DNA of 64,000 nt from Andrena cerasifolii. Taxonomy: Eukaryota > Arthropoda > Insecta > Hymenoptera > Andrenidae. Below are positions 12,203 through 23,276 of this stretch, one piece after another. Numbering within the stretch: the stretch's first letter is position 1; each line of letters begins with the position of its first letter. The stretch is from assembly GCF_050908995.1 (NCBI RefSeq), contig NC_135126.1, positions 7,192,001 through 7,256,000 on the forward strand. Reading direction: 5' to 3'. Both the position numbers and the translations under genes were made by a program. The notes beneath the pieces were generated by a model. It was not told the origin of the DNA. It saw only the letters and a program-made list of their open reading frames with translations, and did not search any database.

Positions 12203-13262
12203 TGAGGTGGGAAGGGCAGCCGCTCCGCGGAGAAAAGTTAAAGGGCCACCGTGCATCGAAATTAACAAAGTTACCGTGCACGAGCGGTCGACAAAGGAGA
12301 TCCTTCCAGCGAGAACCGTCCGCATTCCGCTCGCGAATCGAGCTTTCGAGGCTTTCTTTTGAACCTGTGCCCGATATCGCGGGCATTTGCGCCTTTCCGA
12401 GAGGGTGTTTCGCATATGCATGTGGCGCGAACGAAAACGTTGCCCGCTCCTCCGACACGGAAAGCGCACCGTGCATACTATGCAATTCTTTCCGCCCTCA
12501 CCGCCACCCCACCACTCTTCCACGCGTTTCTTTCTAAGTTCTCCTTGCTCTTTTTCCGTTATTGGAAGCTTCAGGGCCGGTCCAGTTGTTTTACCTACGG
12601 TCGAACAAATTCCTGACTGGAGGAAAAAGTAGTTAATGGAGAAACGGCGCGCGATAAACACGATTTTGCACGAGACATTGAATTTTGTGCAACGAAAGGG
12701 AAGTTTGCAGACTGTTCTGTAACGAGCCGAGAGAGAGAGACAATTGTTAACGAGAAAGGACGTCGAAAATGACATAGATATTTCACATGCACCGCTGTCA
12801 TTAGGAAGCACAGTGGATGCAGAAACAGTATGCTTCTTCTGCCATCTCAATTATGTAGCCTTTCATTCGAGAGCGCTATGGAAAATTATTCCCTCAAAGT
12901 GGAACTTTACATTCAGAAGTCAGGGTAGTGGGAATGTAGTACCTGTTTCCCTTTGTTCGCGAAAGTGAGCTCGAAAATTCTTGCCACGGAGAAGGTACAA
13001 ACTTCGAAATTGCATAGAAAATCCTCAGCCCCGTTTTCGTGCAGCTGTAGCTCCCGAATTACAAATCTAGTAGTATCGCGCGTTCTCCCCGTGCCTGACC
13101 AGACGCGTCCTCGACTACGTGCAACGGCGTCCGATCGAAACCGACTGCAACCACTTACGCGCGCAATGAGCCAGCTTTTGCAATATCAAAAATGCTTGCG
13201 TCCCTTCTCGCGCGTAAATATGTATTTCGCGCGGATTTATTTAAACAAGAGACGTCGGCAAT

Positions 13263-13280
13263 ATTTGACGTGCGTCAAAT
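13263..13280. promoter_or_regulatory. TGACG-TG-CGTCA dyad (CRE-like)
   Basis: ATTTGACGTGCGTCAAAT is an almost perfect dyad whose half-sites TGACG/CGTCA are those of CREB/ATF-type bZIP factors, here with two extra central bases. Another TGACGG follows at once. One short motif in non-coding DNA is weak evidence of regulation. Confidence 0.2.
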
Positions 13281-13913
13281 AATTGACGGCCGGTGCTTCA
13301 ATTAAAAATGAAACTGTAAATGGTGCAGGAATATATGACATCGCGTTCTTTTTCGCTGCTCCGACCGGCGATAAAGGGTGGAACGGGGTGACGCGAGTTC
13401 CGAGGGATACATTCATTTCGGTCCGTAGCTGGTTGAATGAGCAACGTCGGTTTTCAGTAGCTTTCAGGGAAAAACAATTCGTTCGAGGTGTACAACGACG
13501 AATTAACGCGACGGCGTTAATTGCGTTTGGGACAGCCAGCCCCGGACGAGGACGGTCCTCTAAAAGCGTTTCTACTTTTCGCCCCCCGTCCCTGATTTCT
13601 TCCTCCTTTTTTCGCAACGCCGCGCCGAGCTTCAATGGGGTAACAACCCAAAAGGAGGAGCAGGCAGGCGCGAACAACAGGATTTTATATAGTCGGCGGG
13701 TTCCTCGAATTTTCCGCGAACGAGGAGCTACGGGCTGCGCCGATACAAGCTAACGATCGTCCCCCAGCGAAAGGGGATGAATTCAATGGGCCGGCTCGAT
13801 GAAAATATGCTGGTTTACCCTTTCGTTCGCGGTGACCGCAAATCGAGCCGATTCTGCGCCCGGAAATATTGCTGCCACGAAGAAAGGAGCCGTTGTCGAT
13901 GCAGATTTCTTAA

Positions 13914-14402
13914 GGGGGAACACCACTGTGACGGCCGGAAAAATAAGCCACTTTTAAGATTTTTTTCAGGAATAATTTACAGTTTTCATAAAAAAAAATT
14001 ATCACCTACCTTTAGTACGCTGTCTTAAGAGACTATATAAAAAATAAATAAATAGAAAAACATCTATACATTTTAATATATTAATTATCTTCTGGATCCC
14101 TCCCACTCGAGCTGGTCGAAGGTGTAACTATGAAACAGCAGGTCCGAAATCAAATTTCATTTTTTTGTTATAAACTATATGAGTGTAATTTCCGTTGTAC
14201 GAACGGATTCTTTGATTGAAAACAAATTTTTATTAATATATTAAAATTTATGGATGTTTTCCTATTTATTTATTTTTGTATAGTCTCTTAAGACAGCGTA
14301 CTAAAGGTAGGTAATCAATTTTTTTATGAAAACTGTAAATTATTCCTGAAAAAAAATCTTAAGAATGGCTTACTTTTCCGACCGTCACAGTGGTGTTCTC
14401 CC
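13914..14402. mobile_element. Complete TTAA-flanked non-autonomous element with very long TIRs
   Basis: A 489-bp element between perfect TTAA target duplications (13910-13913 and 14403-14406). Its ends match as GGGGGAACACCACTGTGACG and, from the right end, GGGAGAACACCACTGTGACG. The inverted match continues inward for roughly 185 bp per arm, through CAGGAATAATTTACAGTTTTC, GTACGCTGTCTTAAGAGACTAT and AATATATTAAT, and leaves a loop of about 110 bp near 14095-14205. A TTAA target site is the hallmark of piggyBac-type transposition. There is no coding sequence, so a transposase would act in trans. The high arm-to-arm identity suggests a fairly young insertion. Confidence 0.85.
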
Positions 14403-17400
14403 TTAATGTAGGGCAAACTGGATGTTTTTAAGCCTGCCTCACCTCCTCGCAATCCACACTGTATACCTACAGTGTGTATAATTATTTCATTCATTTACTA
14501 TTTAAACAAAAATTCGCTTACACCCCCACTTTCGGCCTCCCTCGTCGAACAGTTTCCCTTTCGGGCGTTCCATTTCAACCCCCTCAGGTCTGTTCCCTCC
14601 TCGTTCCCCGATCCTTTTCGAAGAGAATGGACGGCAAAATGTCGAGGCACTGTTTCCTCGGTGCCTTTAATTCCTCGGCGAAGATTGTGACGGCGAAGAA
14701 ACAGCAATCCCGATCGCAGCTCGCCACAGACCGGTGTTAGCTAAGTGGAAAATCAAAGGTAACGAGAAATCGATTCCCGGGACAGGCAGCTTGCCTGGCC
14801 ACGGCGAGGTTCCTTCGAGGCGAGATATATGGGGTCTGTAGCACGGCCAGCAACTTGTGTTGGGGGTGAACCTGATGAAACAAGGAGCAACCTTCTCCCC
14901 CGCCCGCTTGTTCACGCTATCTTCGACATCCTCGAGGAAGGAGCATCGGCCCGAGGGGTGGGGCGACCGACGATAGAATCAGAACCGCTTCGGGGGGTGG
15001 TTCGTGCTTGGAAAATAATCGCGGAGAGGCAGTGGTCTCCGTCCTCTTTACGATTGGCCCCTGCTGAATTCTGAATCTCGCGGAAGCCAGTTTTCTGCCG
15101 AAGGAAACAAGGACAATCCTCCCTCCTCAATCCTCTAGATCTTGTGGGACAAGAGATCTACATGGATTTCAATTGCACTTGGAGATGCGAACGTTGCATC
15201 CGCAACAATGTATTTCGAGTGGCTACGAGTGGTTCTCCGGTGTCTTTAAAGGGGGATGGTTTTAGGAATAAGCGAACAAGGGATTGAATGACTAGGGTCG
15301 TCCACGATAAGCTGATTCCCCAGCCACGAGTATTCTCGTGGCGAAATTCACAGTGAAGGTGGAGGATCGCCTGACAGACCAGGTTAGAATTATTTCGAGT
15401 TTCGTTAATTTCGAGCGCACTCGGGGGCGAGAGAGCAAGCATAATTAAGTCAATTCCATCCATCAAAATATGTTCCCCTAATAACCGTGCACGATCCTTC
15501 CATTACCGTTCAAGAAGCTGAATTTCCGGGTACGGACCGCTTGCGCCGCGGTCTCGGCGCAAACTGACTTCTATTAAAATACAACTCGACGTTAATCCCG
15601 TGCTACATACGATCTAAAGGGGGTATGCGAGCGACTCTTCGAAGGCTAATGAAACAGGACAGCCGAAACAGAACACGCCCGGAGTAACCTAATCTTCGAT
15701 GTTACACAGAAAGGGCCCAGGGATGAGGGTTCGTTTCATTAATGAAAAGCAGCGTGTATTGCGCGGGCTTTTCAAGGTCGACGGATCAAGCGAGGAGGTA
15801 CTACACAGGCTCCAGAGCACGCTGCGTGGAAAGCGTTCTTCGCAGTCTATTTCCTCGTGCGTTTCAACAAACCACTTTTCCCCGCGTTTAACGAGACATC
15901 ATTAATTAATCGACTGACGTGCGCCGAGTGCGCTAATCATCCCGTAACATCAAAAGCCCCGCTGGGTTTCAGGCATCAGACTTGCCGCGGCGCGTATTAA
16001 TTACAACATGTAAATCTCTCGCGCCGCGAGCAAACGCTTCGTGCAGCTTCTTTGCTTTAATTAATTAAACTTGAGTACTTTAAAAGAAACAGAAGAAACC
16101 AGAGGGGAAGTTGCGGTCTGGTTACGAACAACCGAGGGAACGGCGAAAAAAACTTGCCGGAGATTAAAGACTCGTGATTACCAACCGAAGGCCAGCAAAG
16201 CTTTGCCACCCCTCGTGTTTCCATTCCCTCTCTAATTACAGACTCGATAGGTGCGTCTCGAACTGGACACCCTTGCGGATAGTTTCGCTTGATTCGATTC
16301 TTTTATACCACTCGGGCTGGTTCTTCATCCATCGCGTCTACGGGCATGAAAAATGAAGGATCATCGCCAGAAGGCGGATGAGAGAGGGAATAATGAAATG
16401 AGCAACGAGGAAGTAGGGGCAGCTTTCGTATCGCGTTCAGCAGCTTCTTTCACGTATTCTCGCGATTACAAATGTTATTCCTCGGGGAGGAGCGAAACCC
16501 TCGACGCCTGAATACGCGATGAAGCATCGCGGCGCTCCCCCCTCGCCGCACCTCGCCGCTCTCCTCTCTTAAACGGAATTTATGCCGCTCTTCCCCGTCG
16601 GTTTCGCCCTCTTCTTCACCATTTTTTTTCCACCCCTTCATCGTTGCGCGGCCTTTTTCCCTCGGACGATGTCTGACTACTTACGCCACGGGCGTCTGTT
16701 TCCACTTAACGAGCGGCTCGTTCTGGCAGCTCCGCGAGCTCTCTTTTGTCGCGAACCCGTGGGCATTAATATTATTGAATTAGTGTCGCGCTGGCGAATC
16801 CCGCGCTGCGAGACTGTTCACCCTATTGCGTTATTTTTCATCTCGCGAGTGTCCTGTCTGCTTGTGGTACGGTTTTCGTGACGAGAGGAAAGGAATTAAG
16901 AGTCTCGGGCCGCTTTCAGCTCACGCTTAAGCCACTTTGCGATAAAGGGAGGCGAACATCGTGTCACAGATTGGTGAACAATGTACATCCATTGACCGCT
17001 ACTCGCAAGCTGGAACTGCAGGGACCAGTAGGTATACTCTGCTAATCGATCTACAGTGTTCGATGAAATGTTTATCAAGCTGTATATATTCATGAAGCTG
17101 AGTTCTCTAGCTTTACAGGCACTCGAGTCTTGGATTACGATGCAACTATTAAATTTCAACGCCCCCTCGGTGGCAAGAACTCCGTAGCTTATATCTTCCT
17201 CTCTAAATTGTATTGCAGGGGGGCGGGTTGAAGGATCGTACCAGCATATCTGTTATTGTTTCACTCAAACCTTTCATCCCTGTCAAACAGTTGACGAAAG
17301 CATAACATCGCATTCCATAAATTTGAACAGAAAATGGCAGAACACAGCCACGGATCGTAAAGCATACATACAAAACCTCGTCCTCCTCCGTACTCCTCCC

Positions 17401-18760
17401 ACATAACCGTAACTATGACGGAACACCAGATTCCCGATACAATGACAAACAAAGGAAGCCGACGACAAAGGGCCAACGTCGATAGAAAGAATTTGATTGA
17501 TTAAGTTCATATTCTTTGATCTCTCGCTAGAAACCTTTCTACCTGCTAAGTGCGTCAGGATTCAATCGTCCATCAATCAACCGATGCAATTACAAGCACG
17601 ATGTAGGAAGCAAACTGTCGCATTTACTTCGAAATAACTATAACAGTATGAGTCTTCCCATTCAATTCCTGCATCCTGCTGTATAACATCGCAGAATGTC
17701 CTCTAAAAAAACACGGTCGACGGATACGTTCCAGTGGTCACGCGCTGGTGGTCGCTCGCGAATCCGGCCAGGGTATTGGAAATTCCGTGGACAGCAGCTT
17801 TTAGTGCTTACCCCACTGGGGACCGGTCAAGTTGTCGCGTTAAACGCGATCTAATCACGTAAGTTTGGACGTTGCTTGGCCATGCAAGGAGAGCAGCCAC
17901 GTATTATACGAGGACGCGTGATAGGACTCGTCCTATCGATTCGAGGAACGTGTCGTTCGGCCGTGTCTTCTCCCCCGGACAGGATGCCTCTTCTCATTTG
18001 CATTAATGATTACGCGCATGTCGCGCGCGTGCACACATCTCGGCGCTGCCCCGTGCAAGCTCGATGACTGGCTCGAAGAACAGCGACCGGCTTGCGGGGC
18101 CGACATCGATTATTTACGCGTTGTTTGCCCCGTCGGCGGAGGTAGGAAGCGTTGAATTAAAGATCGATCCTCGAGATTGGAAGAAGTTCCAGGGTCTTCT
18201 TTCTGGAATTGATTCTGGACGGTCCCGCGGAAATGAATTTAAAGACATCGATGTTAGAAGTTGGAAGTCACGAGTTTCCCTTCGATTGACTTCCAGCGGG
18301 AGTCGGTGGAGCTAGCGGGGGACTGGGATGGAAATTCCGACTCCTCAACTGTCGTTTCTGACGGGGGCTCAGCTGCAGGTAAATGGATCGGGTCTCATCG
18401 TGTACGAGTTAGGTTTCTTTAGTTCTTGGTAGCACAAGGATTTCGCCGTTGCGCGAGATCGTTAGGCTACTGATCGAATGTCCTGGACAATCATATCTGG
18501 GAACTTGCCTCCAAAACGATCGAGGAATTCGCATCTTCCATCTAGCCCCGAGTGTGGGTGGTCACCATAACAGCTGCTTCGAACGCTATGCCGATCGATA
18601 GTTTGGTTAATCGCCGGTGTAACGCCCAAATTGCTTCTAATAAATGCATCAGTTCGCACCACCATCCAGGCCCCGATCGCGTTCGTGCGTTGTGTAAACT
18701 GTTAATAAATCATCGACGGTTTGCCACCGCGAACGGGTAACCAGAAGCATTCCAATATGG
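14403..18760. other. Non-coding stretch
   Basis: No gene or element recognised. It has a few small dyads (for example CCACGAG-tatt-CTCGTGG near 15324) and AT-rich TTAATTAATTAA near 16062 of the homeodomain-site type, with no promoter context. Confidence 0.55.
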
Positions 18761-19662
18761 AATAAAAAATATATAAAAAAAAATTTGTTAAACGATTTTA
18801 TTAAAAATGTAGTAAAAACTAAATTAAAATGTACTAAAAACTAACAAATAATTATTTTATTGCACTTCAATTTTGATGATGTTAAAATGGTGTTTGATCA
18901 CTTTAAGTAAAATCGTGGGGCACGATATTTCAAAACAAGATATGAATCACTTTAATACTTCACCTTCTGGTTGCACATGGTGCCCCACGATTTTACTTAA
19001 AGTGATCAACCACCATTTTAACACCATCAAAATTGAAGTACAAGAAAAAAATTATTTTAGGTTTTTTTAGTGCATTTTAATTTAGTTTTTATTACATTTT
19101 TAATAAAATCGTTTAACTTAAATATTTTTATACATTTTTTATTTTCTAGTTTTTAGTGTTTGTGGATTAATATTTCACAGCTCAGACTTCTTTACAAATA
19201 TCTTTTATTGCTGCATACAGTTTCACAGTTTGCTTAAACGCTGTATGCTTAAAAATAATTCTTTTCTTGTACTCCTGTCTTGAACGCCTGCAAAGTTTTC
19301 GTTTTACTATAAGTACATACGCGACGGATCATTTCTCGATAAATTGTGTGTTTTCGGTAATCCTGATGCGACTAGCGTCCCGAATGCAGCGGCTTTTTGT
19401 CGTTTTCGTAAAGAACGCGAGTGGCTCATTTCAAGTCATTTGGATTTGTGCTTATGGGTTATATTTATTGATGACTGGGTAATTTTTTCACCCCCACGGG
19501 TTAATTTTTTTTTTAAATATTGTATTGTCATCCAAACTACGCACGCCTGCAAAGTATCAAGACAATTGAATAGTTGGAAGTGGGTTAAATTTGATTTGCC
19601 AGATTTGAACCATACATACAAACATACAAACAGAGGATCGAAGCTGAATAAAATCGTTTAAA
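18761..19662 (+). mobile_element. Family A element, copy 2 (hairpin plus tail)
   Basis: Same order and orientation as the copy at 3256-4148. The hairpin is at about 18761-19149, with the loop bounded by GTGGGGCACGAT and GGTGCCCCACGA, and the tail follows to 19662 with CATACAAA repeats and a terminal AATAAAATCGTTTAA. The two copies differ by scattered substitutions and small indels, so they are not a recent duplication of this locus. In the tail an open frame (19344-19661) lines up with copy 1, where it is broken by a TAG after FIDD. Confidence 0.75.
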
Positions 19663-22600
19663 AATTCATATCCAAAATGAATAAGTTTAACGAACTCCAT
19701 CTTACGGTTGCAATCAGCAGCTTTTTCCTCCGATTAGAGATACCGACTCTTTCCCGTTCCTCTGAATTTCCTCGGTTTTCTCGGTTACTGGAAAGCCCTC
19801 CTTTCATCAGCTTCGCGATAATTGCTGCAAACACGCCGATCAATTAGTGGCGGTTCAATTACGCGGTCAGATTCCTTTCCTCCGATTGTCGACTCGCTTC
19901 AGAAGTAATTATCGTTTCGAACCTTGCTGCCATTATCGATCACTCAATTTGCAAGTTCATCCGAGTGCTTTTATTTCTTATTTGCACCATTAACCGCCCC
20001 GTATTGCCCATTGCTCATTGAATGCGGATCGCTTAATGCGGCCACGCCATCGAACACTCCACGCGAACGGAGTTCTGTCGAATAAAATCAAGGTGGAAGC
20101 ATAAAGTTCCTTGTTTCGCCTGTCCCGCTGGGTTCGCACACCCTCCAGCCAAAACTGTACACGGAACCACCCTGGCCCTCGCAATCGTGCTTACGGCAAG
20201 TGGCAACTGTTTCGCGTGTAACGCCGCGAAATCGCGTGTACAGAGCGCGAGCATTTTACGGTCAAACGCCATGGCTGTCGTTCATTCTGCAAAGCTGTTA
20301 AACGCCCGGATCGCTCGAGCCACCGTTTCAATAACCGTTGCGCCAGCAATTGTCGATTGGCCTGGACGAGCTGCGAATTTCCAGAAAGGACTGACAGCCG
20401 TTGAACCCCGTGACGAGCGTCGATACGTGGATTTCGCGATTTTCCGAGGCCGCTCGCGCTGAATTATTGCACTTCGGGGAGAGCGTAATGAGGTTCCAGA
20501 ACGGGGCCACCGGTTCCGCTGATGTGGCAAGCTGGTCTCGTCTACGGGAGCGAGAAGGAATTCCCCGCTGGGAATCCTTGCAAATTCTTCCAGTCAGCCC
20601 AGCGTGCAACGATTCCGCGGACGCCGGTTCGGAAGCGAACAGCTACAAAGACGAATCGCGGTGATTTTAACGCGAAGAAACGGCCAGACGTGATCGGAAT
20701 CGGTCGCCCACCTCGGCTCTGGCTCACGGCTTGGAGGATCCCTAGCAAACATCGCGATTCCGCGAGAAAGAATGCACGAGGAATTTCCAATGCGGGATGC
20801 AGCATTAACTTCACCTTCTAACGGGTGACCAACGTTCCATTCGGCTTGAAAAATGTACACCGCATCGGCATTAAGGGCCTTAACAATCCGACTGTCCGCG
20901 GAACGAAGCTCCTCGTTAAAACGACTTGTCCACCGACAAGCGACGTATCCAAAGCGGAACAGTGATTGCGCAATAATTCGCTGGGATTGTTGACACCCCT
21001 GCAAACGCTCCCTAGCAAGCTACAAGATTTTCGCGGACAAGTGCGCGACGGGGCTTGGCAAGCTCGTCGAATGCGCGATGCTACACGCGAGATGGTGTCG
21101 CGAATAGCGCAATTGCGGTATCAAGTGGCGTATTGTCCATTCCGCTGTCCCCGTGTTCATCCTGGCTCGGGCTTGACGTCGGATACGGCGGGAACGTTAA
21201 CACCAGCGTAGATTTCGAGTGGCTATTACACGTCGCTGGCCCTTACAAATTCCCGTCGCGTCGCGCCGCGACGCGGCCTCGTTCACGTTTGCGACTTGTA
21301 ATCAAAATTACCGCCGGCCGTTCCCTGTGTCGACCGACGGAGGATCTGCGCCCGTTGCTGGCGCGGGTTTACACGTGTGCAAACCCCCCCGATCGGCATT
21401 TGCATCGAGTCAACCACGAAACGCACGCCGACAACCCGCTTCGACCCAGAACGGCTCGTATCAGCCACGCTCGAGGGCCTCGCGCTCCAGTTTGTTCCCT
21501 TCTCGAGTGACTTTTCAGCTGCTCCACCCCCCTCCGCTCCTTTTTCCACCCTTGTAATTAGTTGCGTCTCCCGTCGCGCCGCACGCGAACGATCTCCCGA
21601 GGCAGCCGCGGGATTTTTAATTGGTCACCGCGAAGCTTTCGGCCTACTATCGGCTCGGTGGTTCGCAGCCGTTAATATCGCTATCGACGAAGTACCGAGT
21701 CGTTGCAATTCGTCCGTGAAAATGTGAACGGAGATGGAATGTTGGTGTAACGAAACGGTCGCGCAGGCTGCATCCCCAAATACGAAACGGTCGAGTATGG
21801 AAATGGACGAGGAAGTGGAGCGCTGGCGTCAAGTAAATTACTGCAAGTCAATGCGCGGTGCAGAGGTATCACGGCTGGCGTCGATCGAAATTGCATTTTC
21901 CGCCGCGGCTATTATACGCAAAACAAACAAAGCCCCGAAGGGCTTTGATTATAGCTAGCCGACGGGCCGCTAAATCGAACAATTAACTCGCGCTTATTAT
22001 CAAACGTTCGAAAACAGTGGCCGCGCGGTTGCGTTTCGATTAACAATTAAACCAGCTGTTTGAATTGTCGCTTGCCCGTCGGCAAGTAGCAGAACGTTGC
22101 TGTTCGCTGTACTGTTCCCGAGCTGCACAGTGCCCGCCCGGAGCCGCGCGACGGATTCGCCTCGGCGAGAGGAAAGATCATTCTTTATTCCAACCTGGAG
22201 GCTTCAGAAACGCCCTCTCACCTCGATACGTTTTTCTTCCTAACTAATTAAACTACCCGTTCGCGCCTCCCGCGTTTTTCATCCACCGCGGCCAGATTAA
22301 TCTTCCAACGAGTCCGCGGGAACTTTAAAACTCCCGCGATTAACCGAGCGACGGGACCATCGGTCTTCCCCGTTTCGCCGCGCGATTAAAATGCGAATTC
22401 CTTCGGCGGTCCCGCGTGGAATCTCGCCCCTGTGCTTCCTATCGCTGGGAACTCCGCCGACGACGGAGAAAAGCGCACTTTTCTTCCACTTACCGCGTAA
22501 TGGACGCGACCAACGCGGCTCCATCGAGTTCCGCAGCGAACCTGGGGCGAGGCTGTGCGATTTTACGTTGACTCGTACCACTGCCGCTACGCCGCTGACT

Positions 22601-22688
22601 CGTACTACTGGCGCTGCACGAGGCACGAGGCGCGTGTAAAATTGAAAGTGTCGCGGGTCCGTATGGAGCTTCCAGTTCAGCGATGGTA
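19663..22688. other. Non-coding stretch
   Basis: GC-rich DNA between family A copy 2 and the CCGTAAA-ended element. Open frames on both strands overlap heavily and show no family pattern. The short hairpin at 21928-21947 is the only structured feature noticed. Confidence 0.55.
21928..21947. repeat. Short perfect hairpin CAAAGCCC-cgaa-GGGCTTTG
   Basis: An eight-base-pair stem with a four-base CGAA loop, the only clean short hairpin I noticed in this block. It resembles a bacterial terminator in form but is in animal DNA with no adjoining gene, so no role is claimed. Confidence 0.5.
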
Positions 22689-23276
22689 CCGTAAAATTGG
22701 GGAACATTGGCAGGTTTTTGATACATTTTGTTATATAATGTAAAAATTAAAATGTTTACAGTTGCTTTAAGTATTCTATCATAACATTGCATGTTTCGTG
22801 ATTGTACTACAAGTGTTAAAATGCATAAAATTTTTGTCATTTTCTTCTTTAATACATGTTAAATACCAGCCGGTACGGGGTAACATTGGCACATCATATA
22901 AATAGCAGTAACAGGTTAAGTTTTACTACTCTGAAGTCAGTAAAGACTGGTTCAGCCACGTCCAGTAGTTCAGTCGATTAGGGAATAATTTAATCATTTT
23001 TCGTGTGTGGATATTAAAATTTAATCGAGTAGTTTAATAAAACTCCTTTTCGCTATTCCAACCAAATACATTTTTTTTTCAAGACAACGAAACGCGTCAG
23101 TTAGCAAACTAATCCATCTAGCTTCTTAAAAAAACTCAAGTTGTTTGGACCAATTCTAAAAAAGTTCTGCGATTTTAAAAAGTGTCCGAATATTAATGCG
23201 AGTCACTGTAGGTGCCAATGTAACCCCGGCATGTGCCAATGTTATCCCCTGTTGCCAATGTTCCCCCACTTTACGG
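22689..23276. mobile_element. TA-flanked element with AACATTGGCA subterminal repeats
   Basis: Inverted ends CCGTAAAATTGGGGAACATT and, from the right, CCGTAAAGTGGGGGAACATT, each preceded by TA (22687-22688 and 23277-23278). A TA target site is typical of the Tc1/mariner/pogo group. Inside, the decamer AACATTGGCA or a one-base variant occurs about five times. It faces inward from the left end (22700, near 22880) and is complementary on the right (near 23214, 23233 and 23252). Subterminal repeats of this type are candidate transposase sites. No transposase is present. A half copy of a different TA-type element (23045-23208) sits inside it. Confidence 0.75.
23045..23208 (+). mobile_element. Right half of a mariner-like palindromic element, nested
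   Basis: It matches the right arm of the complete element at 54174-54576, from TTTTCGCTATTCCAACCAAA through GACGCGTCAGTTAGCAAACT analogues to the terminus TATTAATGCGAGTCACTG followed by TA. The left arm is missing. It lies within the CCGTAAA-ended element at 22689-23276, which gives a relative order of insertion unless the outer element captured it earlier. Confidence 0.7.

Larger units (their letters stand above)
10850..13913. other. Non-coding stretch with long chance frames
   Basis: GC-rich DNA with long open frames on both strands over the same bases (11259-11957 minus, 12116-12850 minus, 11947-12537 plus). Overlap of this kind, with no domain pattern, is expected when stop codons are depleted by base composition. 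Contains the poly-G run and the CRE-like dyad listed separately. Confidence 0.55.

Noticed and set aside
12116..12850. 244-codon minus-strand open frame
   Set aside because: Overlaps an open plus-strand frame, crosses the poly-G run, shows no domain or plausible composition, and fits chance in GC-rich DNA.
21928..21947. Hairpin resembling a rho-independent terminator
   Set aside because: No bacterial gene lies near it and the genome is eukaryotic; an isolated 8-bp stem is expected by chance.
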